From: Luscinia megarhynchos
Lineage: Eukaryota; Chordata; Aves; Passeriformes; Turdidae
Direction: 5' to 3'
Assembly: GCA_034336665.1 (NCBI GenBank)
Contig: JAPFBE010000002.1
Span: 8,044,146 to 8,108,145 of the forward strand
DNA: 64,000 nucleotides
Translations under genes and position numbers: made by a program
Part shown: one piece after another, positions 1 through 12,600 of the stretch
How positions within the stretch are numbered: position 1 is the first letter of the stretch
Layout: every line of letters starts with the position of its first letter
Notes under the pieces: generated by a model
Database searches by the model: none
Seen by the model: only the letters and a program-made list of their open reading frames with translations
Told to the model about the DNA's origin: nothing

Positions 1-1690
1 GAACTTGTGTGTTTTGCCCTGGTTCACAAAAAAGGAGGAGTCTGGGGTCCCTTTAAAAGACAAACAACAGAGATGCAGAGACCTCTTTTGTCACTTTCTG
101 GGCTCCCACGGAAGTTGCTTTGGGTAGGACTGATTAGAAACCTGAGAAGCTGGATCTTACAAACCAAAACTGTTTCAGAGTGAGGACCTTCCTGCAGCTG
201 CCATACCAAGATGGCACTGGTGGGAGCTGGGGCCACCATTCCTCAGCACTCCATGGGTCTGCTTTCTTCTCCCCCCTCCTCCCCTTTGGGACAGGGACCT
301 GTGACAGCAGCACTGACACCAGCTGAGCGCAGCAGGAGGCAGCGAGAAGCAGACACCACCATGGTCATTGGAAGGAAGCAGGGGAGCTGACACCCTGGGG
401 CTGGAGCCCCCCACGTAATGCCAGCACACCCCATCTGCCACCAGAACTGCTTCCTGTTTTTTGTTCCAGGGGGAAGGTTGAGCCAAGGGGGATTCTTTGC
501 CATATTGTCTTTGCCTTCTGGTCCATCCAGTCTGTTAATGGTGGCCATCATCTTGGGGGAGGGTTTTTCCACCCATACTGTCCTTGTTGTCTGGTCCATG
601 TGGCATATTACAGTGGTCACTATCTGGGGAGGAGGGGCATCCCTCTGTCCTGGGTATCCCAAAATGTTATTGCATTCCAAATCTATCTGTGCCCAAAATA
701 ATAACTATCTCATTTAAAGACAGGGTGCTGCGTTTGGGGGATTGCTGGGATTCCTTTAAAAAGTCAGAGTCACCCAAGCAGACCCTCTTTTGCCTTGTGC
801 TCTTTGCTCAAGGCAGAGGCTCTGCTTTGGTTCTCCTGCCCGCCCCCGAGTTTTGTTCTTCTCCTGCATCTTGGACTGCCTCAAGATGAACCCCAGGACA
901 TTGTGTCAAGAGGAGTGGAGCAGCCCCACTCTGTGCAGCCCCCAGCCCACAAGCAGTGCCCAGCTGAGGCAAGAAGGGAGAGTTGCTCCAGCCCAGCTAG
1001 TCTTGCCTGGCTTTGCTGTCTCCTGCCTGCCAAGAGGATGGCAAAGTCTCTTCATGTGTTCCAGCCCTTGACTGAGCACCAGCTGCTGGAGAGTGCCAGC
1101 TGCCTTTGTTGATGGAATTTCCACTGTTGGAGAGATAAGGGTTAGGGTGGGAGGGCTGCTGCCATTTTCTTCGTTGTCTTTTAAGCCACACGCTCTTGGT
1201 GGGAGGTGTCACTGCCATTTTCAGTTTCTCTGTTCCCAGGGAAGTTGGGCAGATTTAGAAATTTTGTACCTAATGATTATTTTCAGTAATTTTTTGCCTG
1301 TTTCTGTTTTGCTTGTTAGTAAACTTATTTTTTCACTTGCATCTACTCATATTAATTTCTCCTTATGGGTGGCAAGAGATTGGTTAAAACTAAGGAGAGA
1401 TAACTCATGTTAGAGTGTCTCCAGTAAATTGTCTTAAACCAAGATACCTGGCATCTTGTTTTCTTTGTTCCTGGGGAGTCCCAGGGTTTCAGCACCTTTG
1501 TGTCTAGTGGTTGTTGCTGTTATCTTGCTGTTGTTGTTTGTTGTCCAGTAAACTGCCATTTTTTTCATTTATATCTTCTTTCATTAATGTCTCCTTATTG
1601 GTGAATGGGGAGTGGTTAAAACTAAGGGGAGGTATTTCATTTCGGCCTGTCCACTCCATATAATTGTCTTAAACTAAGGTGGTCTGATAA
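1..1690 (+). repeat. Degraded LTR-retrotransposon-like mosaic
   Basis: This moderately GC-rich stretch differs from the AT-rich DNA that follows and carries two internal duplications. Segment 33-110 resembles 733-806: both have a CTTTAAAA core followed by a CCTCTTTTG-like motif. Segment 1311-1443 resembles 1541-1678: both run from a GT(C/T)AGTAAAC-like start, through a TTGGTTAAAACTAAG-like or GTGGTTAAAACTAAG-like core, to ATTGTCTTAAAC. Repeated promoter-like and 3'-end-like blocks suggest overlapping or tandem LTR remnants. Open frames of about 100 codons occur here on both strands but carry no recognisable domain. The family and exact ends are unknown, and the left part may continue outside the window. 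Confidence 0.45.
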
Positions 1691-1710
1691 CTTGTCCTCA
1701 GATGTTCTGT

Positions 1711-1852
1711 GAAGCTCTAAATATGACATTGGTTAGAGCATGGTGCTAATAACACCAAGGTTGCAGGTTCAATCTCTATATGCACCAGTCACTTAAGAGC
1801 TTGATGATCCTTGAAGGTCTCTCCCAAATCAGAATGTTCTGTGATTATGTGA
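1711..1852 (+). mobile_element. tRNA-Ile/CR1 composite SINE (TguSINE1 type)
   Basis: The head resembles a tRNA-Ile gene. It has an A-box-like GGTTAGAGCATGG, the anticodon-arm-like GTGCTAATAACACCAAGG and a B-box-like GGTTGCAGGTTCAATC. The tail from about 1800 (CTTGATGATCCTTGAAGG through TTCTGTGATTATGTGA) is the 3' end of CR1 LINEs, which is used for mobilisation by CR1 reverse transcriptase. This architecture is that of TguSINE1, described in zebra finch, and points to a passerine genome. The head is diverged and carries an insertion around 1716-1726, so this is a dead copy and not a functional tRNA. Confidence 0.85.
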
Positions 1853-4093
1853 ACAACACTGTGATCTCAAGATACAAACTTTAGTGTATTTAGAGTTGTT
1901 TGAGATTTTGTTGTACCTTTTTTTATGGGGGCTGTTTAAAATAGAACCTTAGCAGTCTAATAAATTTCTGTTTCTAGACCCTCTCCTCCACTTACTGCAT
2001 TTTTTCCCAGTAAATATTGGAAAAGAAAGGAAAAAGTAGTCACAAAAAACTGAGTCATGTGGTTAGGTTACCACTGTACATTTGTCTATACTGGAGTAGG
2101 CATAGGAATGATCCAAAATAACTATAAACTTGATCAAGCTTGAAAGAGGAATTCCCTTAATGTGAAAGAAATTTGAGTGAAGGATTACATCCCTTATTTT
2201 CTGTTTAGTTCTGTTCTCCATACTAAAGAGAGAAAAGCACTGTACCTAGTTTGTTTCAGAGGTGCTGTTTTTGGAATAATGTGCTATCAGGAAGATCTGT
2301 CAGTCTGTAAATTTGATATTTATCAGCTGTTCTGGTGACATAGGTAAATAAGTCTTGGCCATAGCAAGTTTCTGTAGTTCTAGGCAACATCTTCTTCTGC
2401 CTCTACTGTTCATTTTATCCTGATTCTTGCAATAATTTGGGGTATTTATAATGTTCTGAAGATAAGTAAATAATACATTAATCCAAGTTTTCTTCATTAT
2501 GAGAAAAGTTCCTGGTTCGGGATAAAGGATTGAAAATGTGAACTCTCCAGGCTGACAAGACAGATAGCAAAGAAAGGGAATTAAAATTAAGATTATAGTG
2601 GATAAAGGGGAGTTCATCTCAGGATTTTGTCTTGCTCTACATTTTAAAGTTGCAAAGTTGGACTGGCACAGCCATGCCAACTGGGCATCCTTTTAGGGGA
2701 AATACCTTTTTCTAAACTGATGGAGCACTGCTGACAAAGCCTCAGTGGAGATGGAGGCCTCCCAACAGAAGGGTAATTCTCTGTGTGTGGTTCATATTGT
2801 TTGAGCAGGTGAGATGGCTGTTGTGGCAAAAGGCATCCTATAGAATCAGTGCAAAGTAAGTCTGTGATAGGAAGCTGTGTCAACATAAGTGGGCCAAAAG
2901 TGTGGGACAGCACAAATTAGTGGTCTCTAAGCTCTGCTTAAGAAGTTAAGGGCTTTCCCTGGTGACTGAGTGAACCTGGCAACAGCTCCTGCCACTTGTC
3001 ATAAATAACTTACCACTATCTCTACTTGTGTAAGACTGTCATAATCTAACAGGTAGGCAGAAAGCAACTTTTCAGAAACTTCTGTGGGAAATGACAAATT
3101 GTAAGAAGGTTTTTGGGGTTTTTTTATTGTCTTCAGTGAGACCCATGAAACAATTTGAGCATCAAAGATGCAGTGAAATTATTAAAACAGTCTCCATCCT
3201 TATAACAGATTTCAGTGAAGACTTTCACTGTGTTTTATCCTATATTTTTCTTGACTGGATACTATGCTCAGGTTTGGTATTGAACAAACAGGTAATGCAA
3301 TTCCAATGTGCCTTTTAATTGTCACTTTGCTACAAGTTTTCTTCTTCTTTGAACAGTTACAGTTTTGGTTTGTCTTGCAGAGTTGAATGTAAGCTCTGGG
3401 AAAATACAACAGGCTGATTTGTGTCACGTGTTCACTCAGAGTAATGTTGTTCTGCTGTTCTTGTTTTAGTATAGCTGATTTAATGTATTGTCCTAATTAA
3501 TGCGGCTACAGTTATGTTATTGCAACTTTTCTGATGTTATTGAGCATAAGCTCACCAAACTCAAAATTTGTGTCTTCTTCTCTCCCCATATGATTTAAAC
3601 TGGGGAGAAAAAGACTATTTTTGATTTATAAACTGGAGTGGAGAGGAAAGGATACAGGAGTTTGAAAAAGCATTGGGTACCTGGAGCCTGGAGGCAGACA
3701 TGTCTCAACTCACATGAAGGTGTTTTATAAAAAATTTTTGTCTTGTTGCATCCCCCTTTCATAATATACATTTGCAGGTTAGATTCTATTCTTTGAGGGC
3801 CTATTCTTTGAATCATATCATTATGAATTAAAAAGATATTCCCTGAGAAGAGCAACTACCAGACCTATGATTTACGTGAATCATAGATGAGCCATTTTTG
3901 TACAGCTGACATTATAATGAAAGTTTAGGGGTCTTCCTTAAACTGGAGGTTGTATGTAGGGTTGTAAAAAGCAGCCTGGAGTTGAGACACTGGACAAAAA
4001 CTTATGCTCCTTGGGGCACAACCATTTGCTTTACATGTTACAGAGACATAGCATACTATGCATTTGGTTAAATAAATTTCCTGTTTATAGCAT
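1853..4093. other. Intergenic/upstream DNA, no gene seen
   Basis: This is AT-rich unique-looking sequence. No exon, RNA gene or clear transposon was recognised. Open frames are short and lack family signatures. Confidence 0.5.
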
Positions 4094-4434
4094 TATCTTG
4101 GCTCCAGCTAGGACAGGGCTAATTTTCCCAGTAAAGCAGGAGGGGGCATGGTTGGGACCATGAGGTTATTCATTACCACCTCATGTCATTGCCTAGGATG
4201 GGGGAAGGAATTCTCTGAATCACTCTCTATTTTGTATACTGGATTTTTACTGTTTGTTTCCTTATTTCATTGCTGTTTCCAGTAAATTGTTCTTATTTGA
4301 TATTTATTTTTTGTGCCTCCAATTCTCCTCTCCAGCTGCCAGATGGAGAGGGGGAGCGGAGGGGGAGTAACAGAGAGGTGCCTGGGTTTTGGTGGGAATC
4401 CTAAATTGGGGAGTACCATTCCTAAACTACATCA
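4094..4434 (+). mobile_element. Solo LTR remnant, avian endogenous retrovirus
   Basis: The start resembles the LTR opening TGTCCTGGCTCCAGCTGGGA, recognised from memory, but here the first dinucleotide is TA. The segment ends ...CTAAACTACATCA, matching the usual AAACCACGACA-like LTR terminus. In between lie an AGTAAATTGTTCTTATTTG poly(A)-region-like block and a purine-rich GAGAGGGGGAGCGGAGG block. At 341 bp it appears shorter than the usual several-hundred-bp form, so an internal deletion is likely. No clear target-site duplication was found. There is no coding capacity. Confidence 0.65.
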
Positions 4435-6212
4435 GGTATTTAAAGAGTGTGGCTCTATCTATCCTTATCTAAAGCATCTTAATTTCAAATTAATGGCTGG
4501 AACCCGAGTTGTCTGGCTCCATATTCTAGAAAACAGTGGTGGCTAACTTGCGGTCCATGAAGGTTCTAAATGGACATACTAATTTATGAGTATTATGTAT
4601 GACTTTACTGATAATTGGGAGCTGATACTACTGGACCATAAGCAGGAGGTAGGGTGCTCTGCACAGGCTTGAAGAAAGCTTGCTTTCTCTTCACTTTAAG
4701 GAAATCCTCCCATCTCCACTAATAACTAGTGTACACACATACTAAGGTTGTTCATAGACACTCAACACGTACAGAAGATTCTGTCTCAGAGCTGTTATCT
4801 CTAGAAATTGTTCTGTGTTGGGCCCTGTTTCACTGTATGGAAAAGGGAGGTGGAGGAAGAGAAATATATTACTTTGAAGCTCCTGTGCCATCAAAAAACC
4901 CCAGCAGTCACCAATACTTTGAATACATGGAGCAATGCACTGAGATTTGAGGAGGCATGTTGCAACATCGTGCTCTAGGTTATTTTTTTGAACTTTGTGT
5001 AGCCAATTACAGAAACTTTTGTATGTTCTGCGCTAAATATCCATTCATGTTACACTAAGTATATGATACATAGCATTTGATTCAGTTGCCTCCCATTGCA
5101 GGAGCTGAAGAACTGTGCAATTGATCCCTGTGTGTGGAACTTCTGTTTGAGTCCTATGAGAGAACTGATCTGAGTTTTGTGAAGAGTAAAAAGGGGCAAC
5201 TGTTTTACTTTTTATTTAGTTCCCCTTCCTACTGATTTTCTCTGTATCAAATAACACATGAATTCCCTCACTCAGTACCACAAGACTTGCCTTGAAAGCA
5301 CTTCTGGAGTTGGTGTTTTTTCTGGATTACAGTTGTGCTAGTATATGTTAAACAAAGCATCAATTATACAATATATTAGAGGCTTTTCTGCAGCCTTCAC
5401 AATTTTACTTTTAAACTTGCCAATTGCAGTGCTTTTTCACTAGTTTCTTCTTAATGCAAGGGAAAAAATAGAGAGGAGCAGTTCTAAGAAAATGGAGAAT
5501 AGCAATACTGTAATATGTAAAGTACCAGGCATTTTTTGTTATATCACAAGGCATTATGAATACCCATATAGTGCTCATTGTATCCTAATTGTATAAATGA
5601 GCCAATCTTAAAACTGCATAGTCCTGTTTTTTTGACAATTATTTTCAGCATGTCTGTACTATCTTGTAGTGAGTGATGCAGACATGCACTTACAAGGGCT
5701 TGCCTTGCAAGCTGATAACTTGCAAAAATGTAAATATTTATTAGGAACATGATAAATCAGTACAGGGAGAAAATGTTGTAAATACTGTGCAAGATTCTTG
5801 TTCTTGTCCATTCTTTTATTAAATAATCAGAGTACCAATGAGAATCAGATAATTGATATGATTTTTCTGCAGCCCATACCTTCAGTAGGTATGGACTGAA
5901 GTTATTCACAGTTCAGAGATTTTGTATTTTTCTTCTGATTTTGTATCAACTGAATATTTCAGAAGGTTAATGCGGATTGATGTTTCATTGCTGCACTTGT
6001 AACACAATCACGGGTGTGTTTGATAAGCCAGCAAATTTAACATTAAACTATCAGAGATACCATCTATCATCTGTACCAGAAAGTCAGTGATGGAAAATAG
6101 ATTCCTAGAACATAGAACATGGGTTGAAATATGGTCCGTTGGTGTGGTAGCTTGAAAATTTATGAAATGGTGACTTAGTGCCCAAAGCTGACATATGCAG
6201 GGGCAATTCATA
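4435..6212. other. Intergenic/upstream DNA, no gene seen
   Basis: AT-rich sequence without recognisable exons, RNA genes or repeats. Confidence 0.45.
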
Positions 6213-6262
6213 AATCATAGAATGGTGTGGGTTGGAAGGAACCTTACAGATCACCAGTTCTG
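6213..6262 (-). mobile_element. CR1 LINE 3'-tail fragment
   Basis: The + strand text AATCATAGAATGGTGTGGG, followed by TTGGAAGGAACCTTACAGATCA, is the reverse complement of the conserved CR1 3' end. The fragment is about 50 bp and severely 5'-truncated, as is typical of avian CR1 copies. It has no coding content. Confidence 0.85.
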
Positions 6263-8139
6263 TCAACAGTACATGAATGAGATGATTATAACTTGTATGG
6301 CACTGCAGCTATAAGGATTCATTTTGCTGAAAATGAAAAGAAACTATAAAACCAGTTTCCAGAGAACACTGTCTTCTTCTTGTTGCAAATAAAAATGTGG
6401 TGGTTGTTCATGCCAGAATACAGAGCTGCTGGAGAGACATTTATGAAACACTGTAAATTCTTATGCTACTATTTATGTTACATTTGAAGCTACATAACTT
6501 TTTTTGTGATCTCTAGCACTGAAGTCAGATTACAAATTTATATTAAATAACCTAGTTTGAAAGAGTGTACTGAATACTTGGAGATTTGCTCAAGGGAAAC
6601 TTGAGGGTATCTATCAAGTACTCCTGATGCAAATGTGATCTCTCTCTATATATATGTGCCTTATGAGTGGTTATAAACATAGCATATGCCATCACTGTAT
6701 GTACTTTATGCACATGAAAGGCTACTGTTCTGGTTTGTGTTTGTGTTATTTAAGGAAAATAGCAATAGGATTGAAACCATTTTCATATGCCCTGATTTCT
6801 GCATAACTTGCTCTCCAAGTTCTTGGTTGCTGTAAGAATAGATGGTTTGTTTCAACACAGTGATAACTGACTGAGCAATCCCTCTTCCTTCCGATATAAA
6901 AACTTTATTTTTTCAGCAGATACAGTACTTAAATATGGTTGCTTCTGTAGAAACCAGTAAAACCAGCAAGGGGTAAACCAATGTGTAAAAGGTATAAATC
7001 ACGAACATAACTAGTCTTATTCCATTCTTTGGAATATTTAAAAGTGTTTGTGATATCGTTGAAGTAGAAGACAAGACTATTTTAATACCAGGTTAACATA
7101 GCACACAGCAGATTCCTTGACTAAGCAAGTTTGAGATGAGTATTTAATGTGGCCAGTCGCAACATCTCTATGCAGGTTCAAAAACACTGAAACCTCTTTA
7201 AAACACAGACACAGATTTTCCCCTTTCCTATCCTTCTCCATTCCTATGAAAAAGTGATGAAGGGAGGAATTCACAAAATAGCGGTGATAGTTACAACTGT
7301 AAACATATAAGAAGATATTATTTACCATAAACATACTATAAAATGTAAAGAACATTTATGCTGGGCTAACACTGTGATATTAACCCTACACACTGAACTT
7401 CCTGGCACTGAGCCTTCACATTGCAGATGTCATGCAAAATTACTTTTTTCCTTTAACAAGTGTCATATATAAAATATGTGCATCTATAAGCTGGTATCTG
7501 CATATATGTGAAGTATTGCCTAAGTGCAAGCATCTCAAAACCATGTGTCAGAGCACTAAATCACGATAGTTTAAATTTTAAAAAATGTGATAATTTCTGC
7601 CTTCTTTTTTTGGAGGTTAAGTTTGGAACTTTTGCTTGAAAGCTAGAAGGTGATTGTAAGTCTGCTTTTGTTTTGTTGGTGTTGCAGGTACTTTGTCTGC
7701 CTATTCCTATAATATGAAGCATTGCCAAAAACAGACTTAGCTTTGAACTTTGAAACCCACCTCTGGGATCTCTAGAAATCTCTGTTTCTTGGTGGTCCAT
7801 TGTCCTCAATGCAATGGAATTGCAAATATTAGCCACTGTGTTGCCTAAATCAGCCAGGGGAAGTGCCTAGTGCTAGAATAGACTGGCTGTAAATCCAGCC
7901 TCCAAGAGTAATAAAGTAAGGTGTTTATTATTGCTTATCACTTGTATGAGCTTGTTTCTGGAACAAGCTACAGCGAGGTCACATCAGTAAGGTGAGGTCC
8001 TAGGCATAAGAGGAATGTTCAAATCCTTTCCTTTGTTACTAGTAATATGCATTCACCTCAAGAGGGGCCTCAGTTACCAGCTGATAGCGTGGTGTGTGTT
8101 AGCAAACCCAATCCTATTTGCTGCAGTTAATATTTGATT
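6263..8139. other. Intergenic/upstream DNA, no gene seen
   Basis: AT-rich sequence. No gene, RNA or mobile element was recognised. Confidence 0.45.
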
Positions 8140-8153
8140 ACACACACACACAC

Positions 8154-8206
<53 letters not shown>

Positions 8207-8212
8207 TATATG
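8140..8212. repeat. (CA)n-(TA)n-(CA)n compound microsatellite
   Basis: Alternating purine-pyrimidine DNA: about seven CA units, a CCCC interruption, about 17 TA units, then about eight CA units and a short TATATG end. It is likely length-polymorphic and lies about 500 bp upstream of the CpG island. Confidence 0.97.
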
Positions 8213-8689
8213 CAAGAAATGGTCTCAGGTTATACCTGTTTCAGCTAAATTTCAGGGTACCTTTAGGGTAGAAATTTTACACCAGAGGAATGACATGAAG
8301 TCTCATTTTTTTTGCACCTTTTTTGACTTCTGAAGCATGGAGCAAAAGGACAGGAGTACTTGTGTGTCCTCCCTGCCCTGCTCTTTGGCTGTGTTATGTC
8401 ACGGAAGTTATCCTTATGTAAGCGGCAGCAGCCGTGAAGCAGCAGGTACAGAGAGCAGTGCCGTGCCAGTGTCCCGCAGGAGCTCCAGGTGTGGAGCTGC
8501 CCTTTCCTGAGCTACTGCAAGGGAGAGGTGTGTAAACAGCATAAATATCAGTGCGGTAAAGAACTGTACTTGCAATAACTATGTACACAGGGAATCTACA
8601 GCCTTAGGCAGCATCTGAGCAGTGATTTCAGGCATCATCTTCGCGTCTCTGGTGCCGTGCTGAGAAACTCAACAGGTGCAGAGCTCTGG

Positions 8690-9680
8690 GCACGGAGTTG
8701 ATTTTGGCCTCCTTACTGCGGCCGCTTTGCCCGTGGGTGTTAGCCTCACTCCTCTGCCGGCAGCCACGCCAAGCCGTCCCGCCGAGAGCTAAATCCTCTC
8801 GTTTCCAGGAGCTGCAACCCCTAGCCGCGCACTTAGGCTCCAAGCCGCCGGGGGAGGGAGCAAAGCCCAGCCGCGCAGGGCTCCAGGGCCGGCGGCGCTC
8901 TCCCGGCCGGGAGATCCCCCACCCCCGTCCCCAGCAGAGCAGCTCCCGGGCGGGTGCTGCGGGGAGATGGCGCCAGGTAGCAGCTCCGAGCGCGGGGCCG
9001 CTGTCGCCGCCTCAGGGTGAGGGGCGGCGAGGCCAGGCCGGGCCCGGCCCGGCTGCCCCGCACCCCCGCCCCGGCCGGGAGCAGCGCCACGCGCCTCTTC
9101 CACAACTCCTCCTCCTCAGCCTTATCGAGCGCTGGAGGCTGCCCACGGCGCGGGGAGCGCAGGAGATACAAACAAGTGTGTGCGGCGCTGGGGGAGGGGG
9201 ATCCCTGCTCCCGCTCCGGGAAAACGAGGTAAACTTTGTGGGCCGTCGTGATCCACGGAAGGAGAAGGCGGCCGGGCGGCGCGGGGCTTTGTTCCTAGCG
9301 GAGCGGAGGCGATCCGGCAGCGGAGGAGAGGAGAGGGGAGTGGAAGGGAGCGAGGGAGGCCCTTCGGCGGGGATTGAGGAGATGCCCCCACAGTGGCCGC
9401 TGCCGGGCGCCCGGAGCGCGTTGGGGCGGGAAGGGAGCAGCTCCCGGTGGTGGGGCCGGGCAGTCCCGAGGGATTGGGCGCCCGTGCACCGGGACAGCGC
9501 TGGCGAGTCGGTGTTAGCGGCAGGCGAGTGGCGGAGCGGCCGCGGGGAGGGCGGGATGGCGCCGGGCCGAGCCCGTGGCGGCCGCGGGAGGCTCCGGCCG
9601 GGGGGCGGGAAGCGCTCCCGGCTCTCTCCGGTCGCGCCGGCTCTCTCCGTGCCGGGCAGCTTAGTGGCCAGGCACTCGCT
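8690..9680. promoter_or_regulatory. CpG island, probable promoter and first-exon region
   Basis: A sharply bounded, very GC-rich, CpG-dense block lies in otherwise AT-rich DNA, with GC-box-like GGGCGGG/GGGGCGG motifs and no obvious TATA box. In birds such islands mark housekeeping-type promoters and first exons. Because the next identifiable exon on the + strand is the tensin C1 exon at 37244, this is the best promoter candidate for that gene. Possible splice donors on the + strand are CAGG/GTGAGG (GT at 9017), GAG/GTAAAC (GT at 9229) and GAG/GTGCGT (GT at 9746). The 330-codon open frame through the island (8698-9690) and its opposite-strand counterparts are probably composition artefacts. 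A bidirectional promoter cannot be excluded. Confidence 0.8.
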
Positions 9681-12600
9681 TCTCCCTTAGAAAGTTACTG
9701 CAGCCTGTGGGTTTGTCAGGCGGGGGACCCCGGTCTGGGGCTGAGGTGCGTCCGCCAGCGGGGAGCCCCCTTCCCTCCCGCTTTGCTCCTGGGGTCGCCG
9801 TCCACAGCCAGCCCTTGCTGGCGCTGCCCTGGACCGCTGCAGCGCTTCTGTTGGTGTGTGTGATAAATGGTGTTGACTTTGGTACCCACCCAGATCTCTC
9901 CCCGTGCCCCGCTTTTCTGAACTGTAGGCGGTGTCTTGCCATCACTGGCTGAAACTTTCAGCTGCTTGAAGCTCTCTGGTGCCTTTTTTAGATAAATGAT
10001 CCTTCCTGAGGATTGAGATTCAGGATTTTTGTATGTCTTCTGACAAATGTCCAGGTCTTAAACAGCTTTTGGCATTGGTGCTGGCCAGTAGCTCAGGCTC
10101 CACAGCTGTGATTCGCCATGTCGGGTGGTCTCCTGAATGCTAAGGAGTTGCACCTTAACCAAGAGTCGCATTTCCAAGCCTAGAATTAGGTGAGAACTAC
10201 AGTATTTTCTGTAACTTGAATTTTTATTTTGGAATGTTGCTTTTATGTTTAACATAGTGGGGTTTTTTTTTTTTTTCTTAATGCTGAGAAGTGCCTGGTG
10301 GTAGTCATTACATTTGCAATTGCAGTGTTTACTTTCTACTAGGTATGAAATGAAACAGTAGTGAGAGCTACAGGGGCTTTGGGACTATTTTATGTGATGT
10401 TTGATAGGAAATTTCTGTGTGCTGCTCAACTTCGACTGATTACAGATGTCTTAAGCTGGCTAATTTTTAAGGGAAGCTGCTACAGTTAGTCTAGGCTAAG
10501 CAGGACTTTTGCTTAAACTAATGAGATTTTTGATGAGGTTGAAGCTGTGAAAGAGAACCTTTGAGGTGTTGAAAGTGTGGGTTTTTCATCCTACATAGCC
10601 AGAATTGTCTTTTTTTTTTTTTTTTTTTTTCTTGTATAACTAAATCGATTACTTCTAATAGCTAATGCTTATTGAAAGGTTTAATTAGTCACGTCATTTG
10701 TGGGAAGTACGCGTGTTCCTGAATCAGTGCTGCATAGCCAAGAGTTTTCTATGAGTTAAGGTAAAACATTTTATTTCAGCTTAGATTGTGTATGTGCCCC
10801 AGGGAATGATTATTTAGATAAGGCAGTGGCCACAAGTAGTTTAATCTGTGCTCCTTGCAATCTCTGGATTTAATCCAAAATGTACCTTTCTGCAGGTCGC
10901 ACTTCGTTTTACTGAAACAGCTGTGATGTTTTGGGATATCATCACCATTGGCATTACCTTCTTTGGCCTGCTCTTGTTTTCTGGCCATTCAGAAAATGTA
11001 TCTGGAACACTGAACCCACAGCAGGGATCTTCCTCTCTCTGGGCTGCTTGCAGGCTGGCCTGTGAGCCCATTCCTCAGGTTTATCTGCCTCTTTGACTGT
11101 AAGCTCTATGGCTAGCAGATCAGAAGATACCACTGAGATAGAGATATAATAATGCAGAATATTGGAAAAAATACAGCAATTTCTTTTGCATTAGAAAAAG
11201 ATGATGAGGAGTGTCTTAATCTTTTCTGTCTGACTTTTCTTCTCTGGAAGTGACCATAATGACAGAGAATGAGTTGGTATTTTTGAGAGATGAGTGGCAT
11301 TTACTTGGGTAAAACCACATTAGTATAATTACCTGTGTCTCTCCTAAATACATTCTTTAACAAAAAGAGAGATGGTAACTAAAATAGAGCAGTTCTGGAA
11401 TTGCATAACAGGTGTAAATGAAGGAAAATCAGTGTAAGGAAATTATTTTAGAAATCAGTAAAAAATTCTATAGAAACTTAATAATTTGTTAGCATTGAAT
11501 TTTAGGGTTTACAGTTTTATTCCTGGTGAGATTTTCTAGTGGTGTTTTTAATGGCTGCCAGTTGAAGAAACAGGATTGTTAACTCATTTGCATTTTGGAG
11601 GGATCTTCTGATCCTTACTGATTGCCTGTTGAGAATATACAATTTCTCCTGTAGTAATCAACGGTGGATGTGTCGTATGCATCAGCTTCCCAAAATTTGT
11701 CAGAAATTTTCAGCTTTATTTATTTGCCAGAATTTTACCCTTTCAGTGCAACTTAAAAATTTCATGGTTCTGTTTGTGTCCTGATTCTGGCACTGGCATT
11801 GGCAGTATTGAGCAAAATTATGAAGATCACAATTACATGTTAAGTAAGGTACTCATGTTTTTGATTTAAGGGTGAGAATGTATTGTTTTAGTGAAATGGC
11901 ACTGTAGAGCAATTCTTGTTGTTTACCATCTGGAAATGCTTGACATTTTTAGTACTAGTGTGGACCCATAGGCTAAACCCCTGACCAGCAACAAGGAAGT
12001 GATGCCTAGAAAAGAAGAATCTTTGCAGGTCAAGTTAACCTTAGTTCCTGTGCCTCCATGCAGAGAGCTTAAATACAGGACTGGAAGCAGCCAGAAATTA
12101 CCATGTGTTAATGAGTCTATGTATCACCTACGCACCTGAGCTATTGCTGAAGAGTCTCTTGGAAAATAGCTCTTGATGGAGACTTTCCAGCTGTGAAGGA
12201 AGAGGTGTGGTAGGAGAGGTGGGAGACAGGGAGTGATTTTGTGGTTTTTATTATTTTTTTTTATTTAGTTTAGGCTGGATTTTGGATTTTTTGTTCTATT
12301 GTTTCTCCTGGTCTTAGTACCTTTGTGGGTGCAAGGTGAAAAGCAAACCAGGTGACTGGATAGCCTCTCTGAAAGTTAAATTTGGTTCCTGCTTAGTTGT
12401 TTCTAACACAGCAGGCCTGTAACAGGGATGCCTGTGTAAGTATTTGCAGGTGTTTGGCAGCAAATTATTTTAATGAGGGGTAGGGAAAGCAAGCATCTGG
12501 GAAATGTCAGAGCTGTTAAAGGTTTTGGTAGGCCTGTGTCCCCAAAGTGTAGCCTGCCATTTGATAATGAATAAAAACTGAGTTTCAGAAAAACAGCCTG

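Noticed and set aside
1711..1790. Possible tRNA-Ile gene
   Set aside because: The tRNA-like head is disrupted and directly joined to a CR1 tail, so it is a SINE.
8967..9020. ATG with short frame ending at a GTGAGG donor
   Set aside because: It gives 17 codons in phase 2, which would read the 37244 exon out of the C1 frame. It may be an upstream ORF but is not the tensin start.
8698..9690. 330-codon open frame through the CpG island, with several overlapping frames on the other strand
   Set aside because: The frame begins with TTG, is rich in Gly, Arg, Pro and Ala as expected of random GC-rich DNA, has no domain, and equally long frames exist on both strands. Only its phase at 9228 is of interest.
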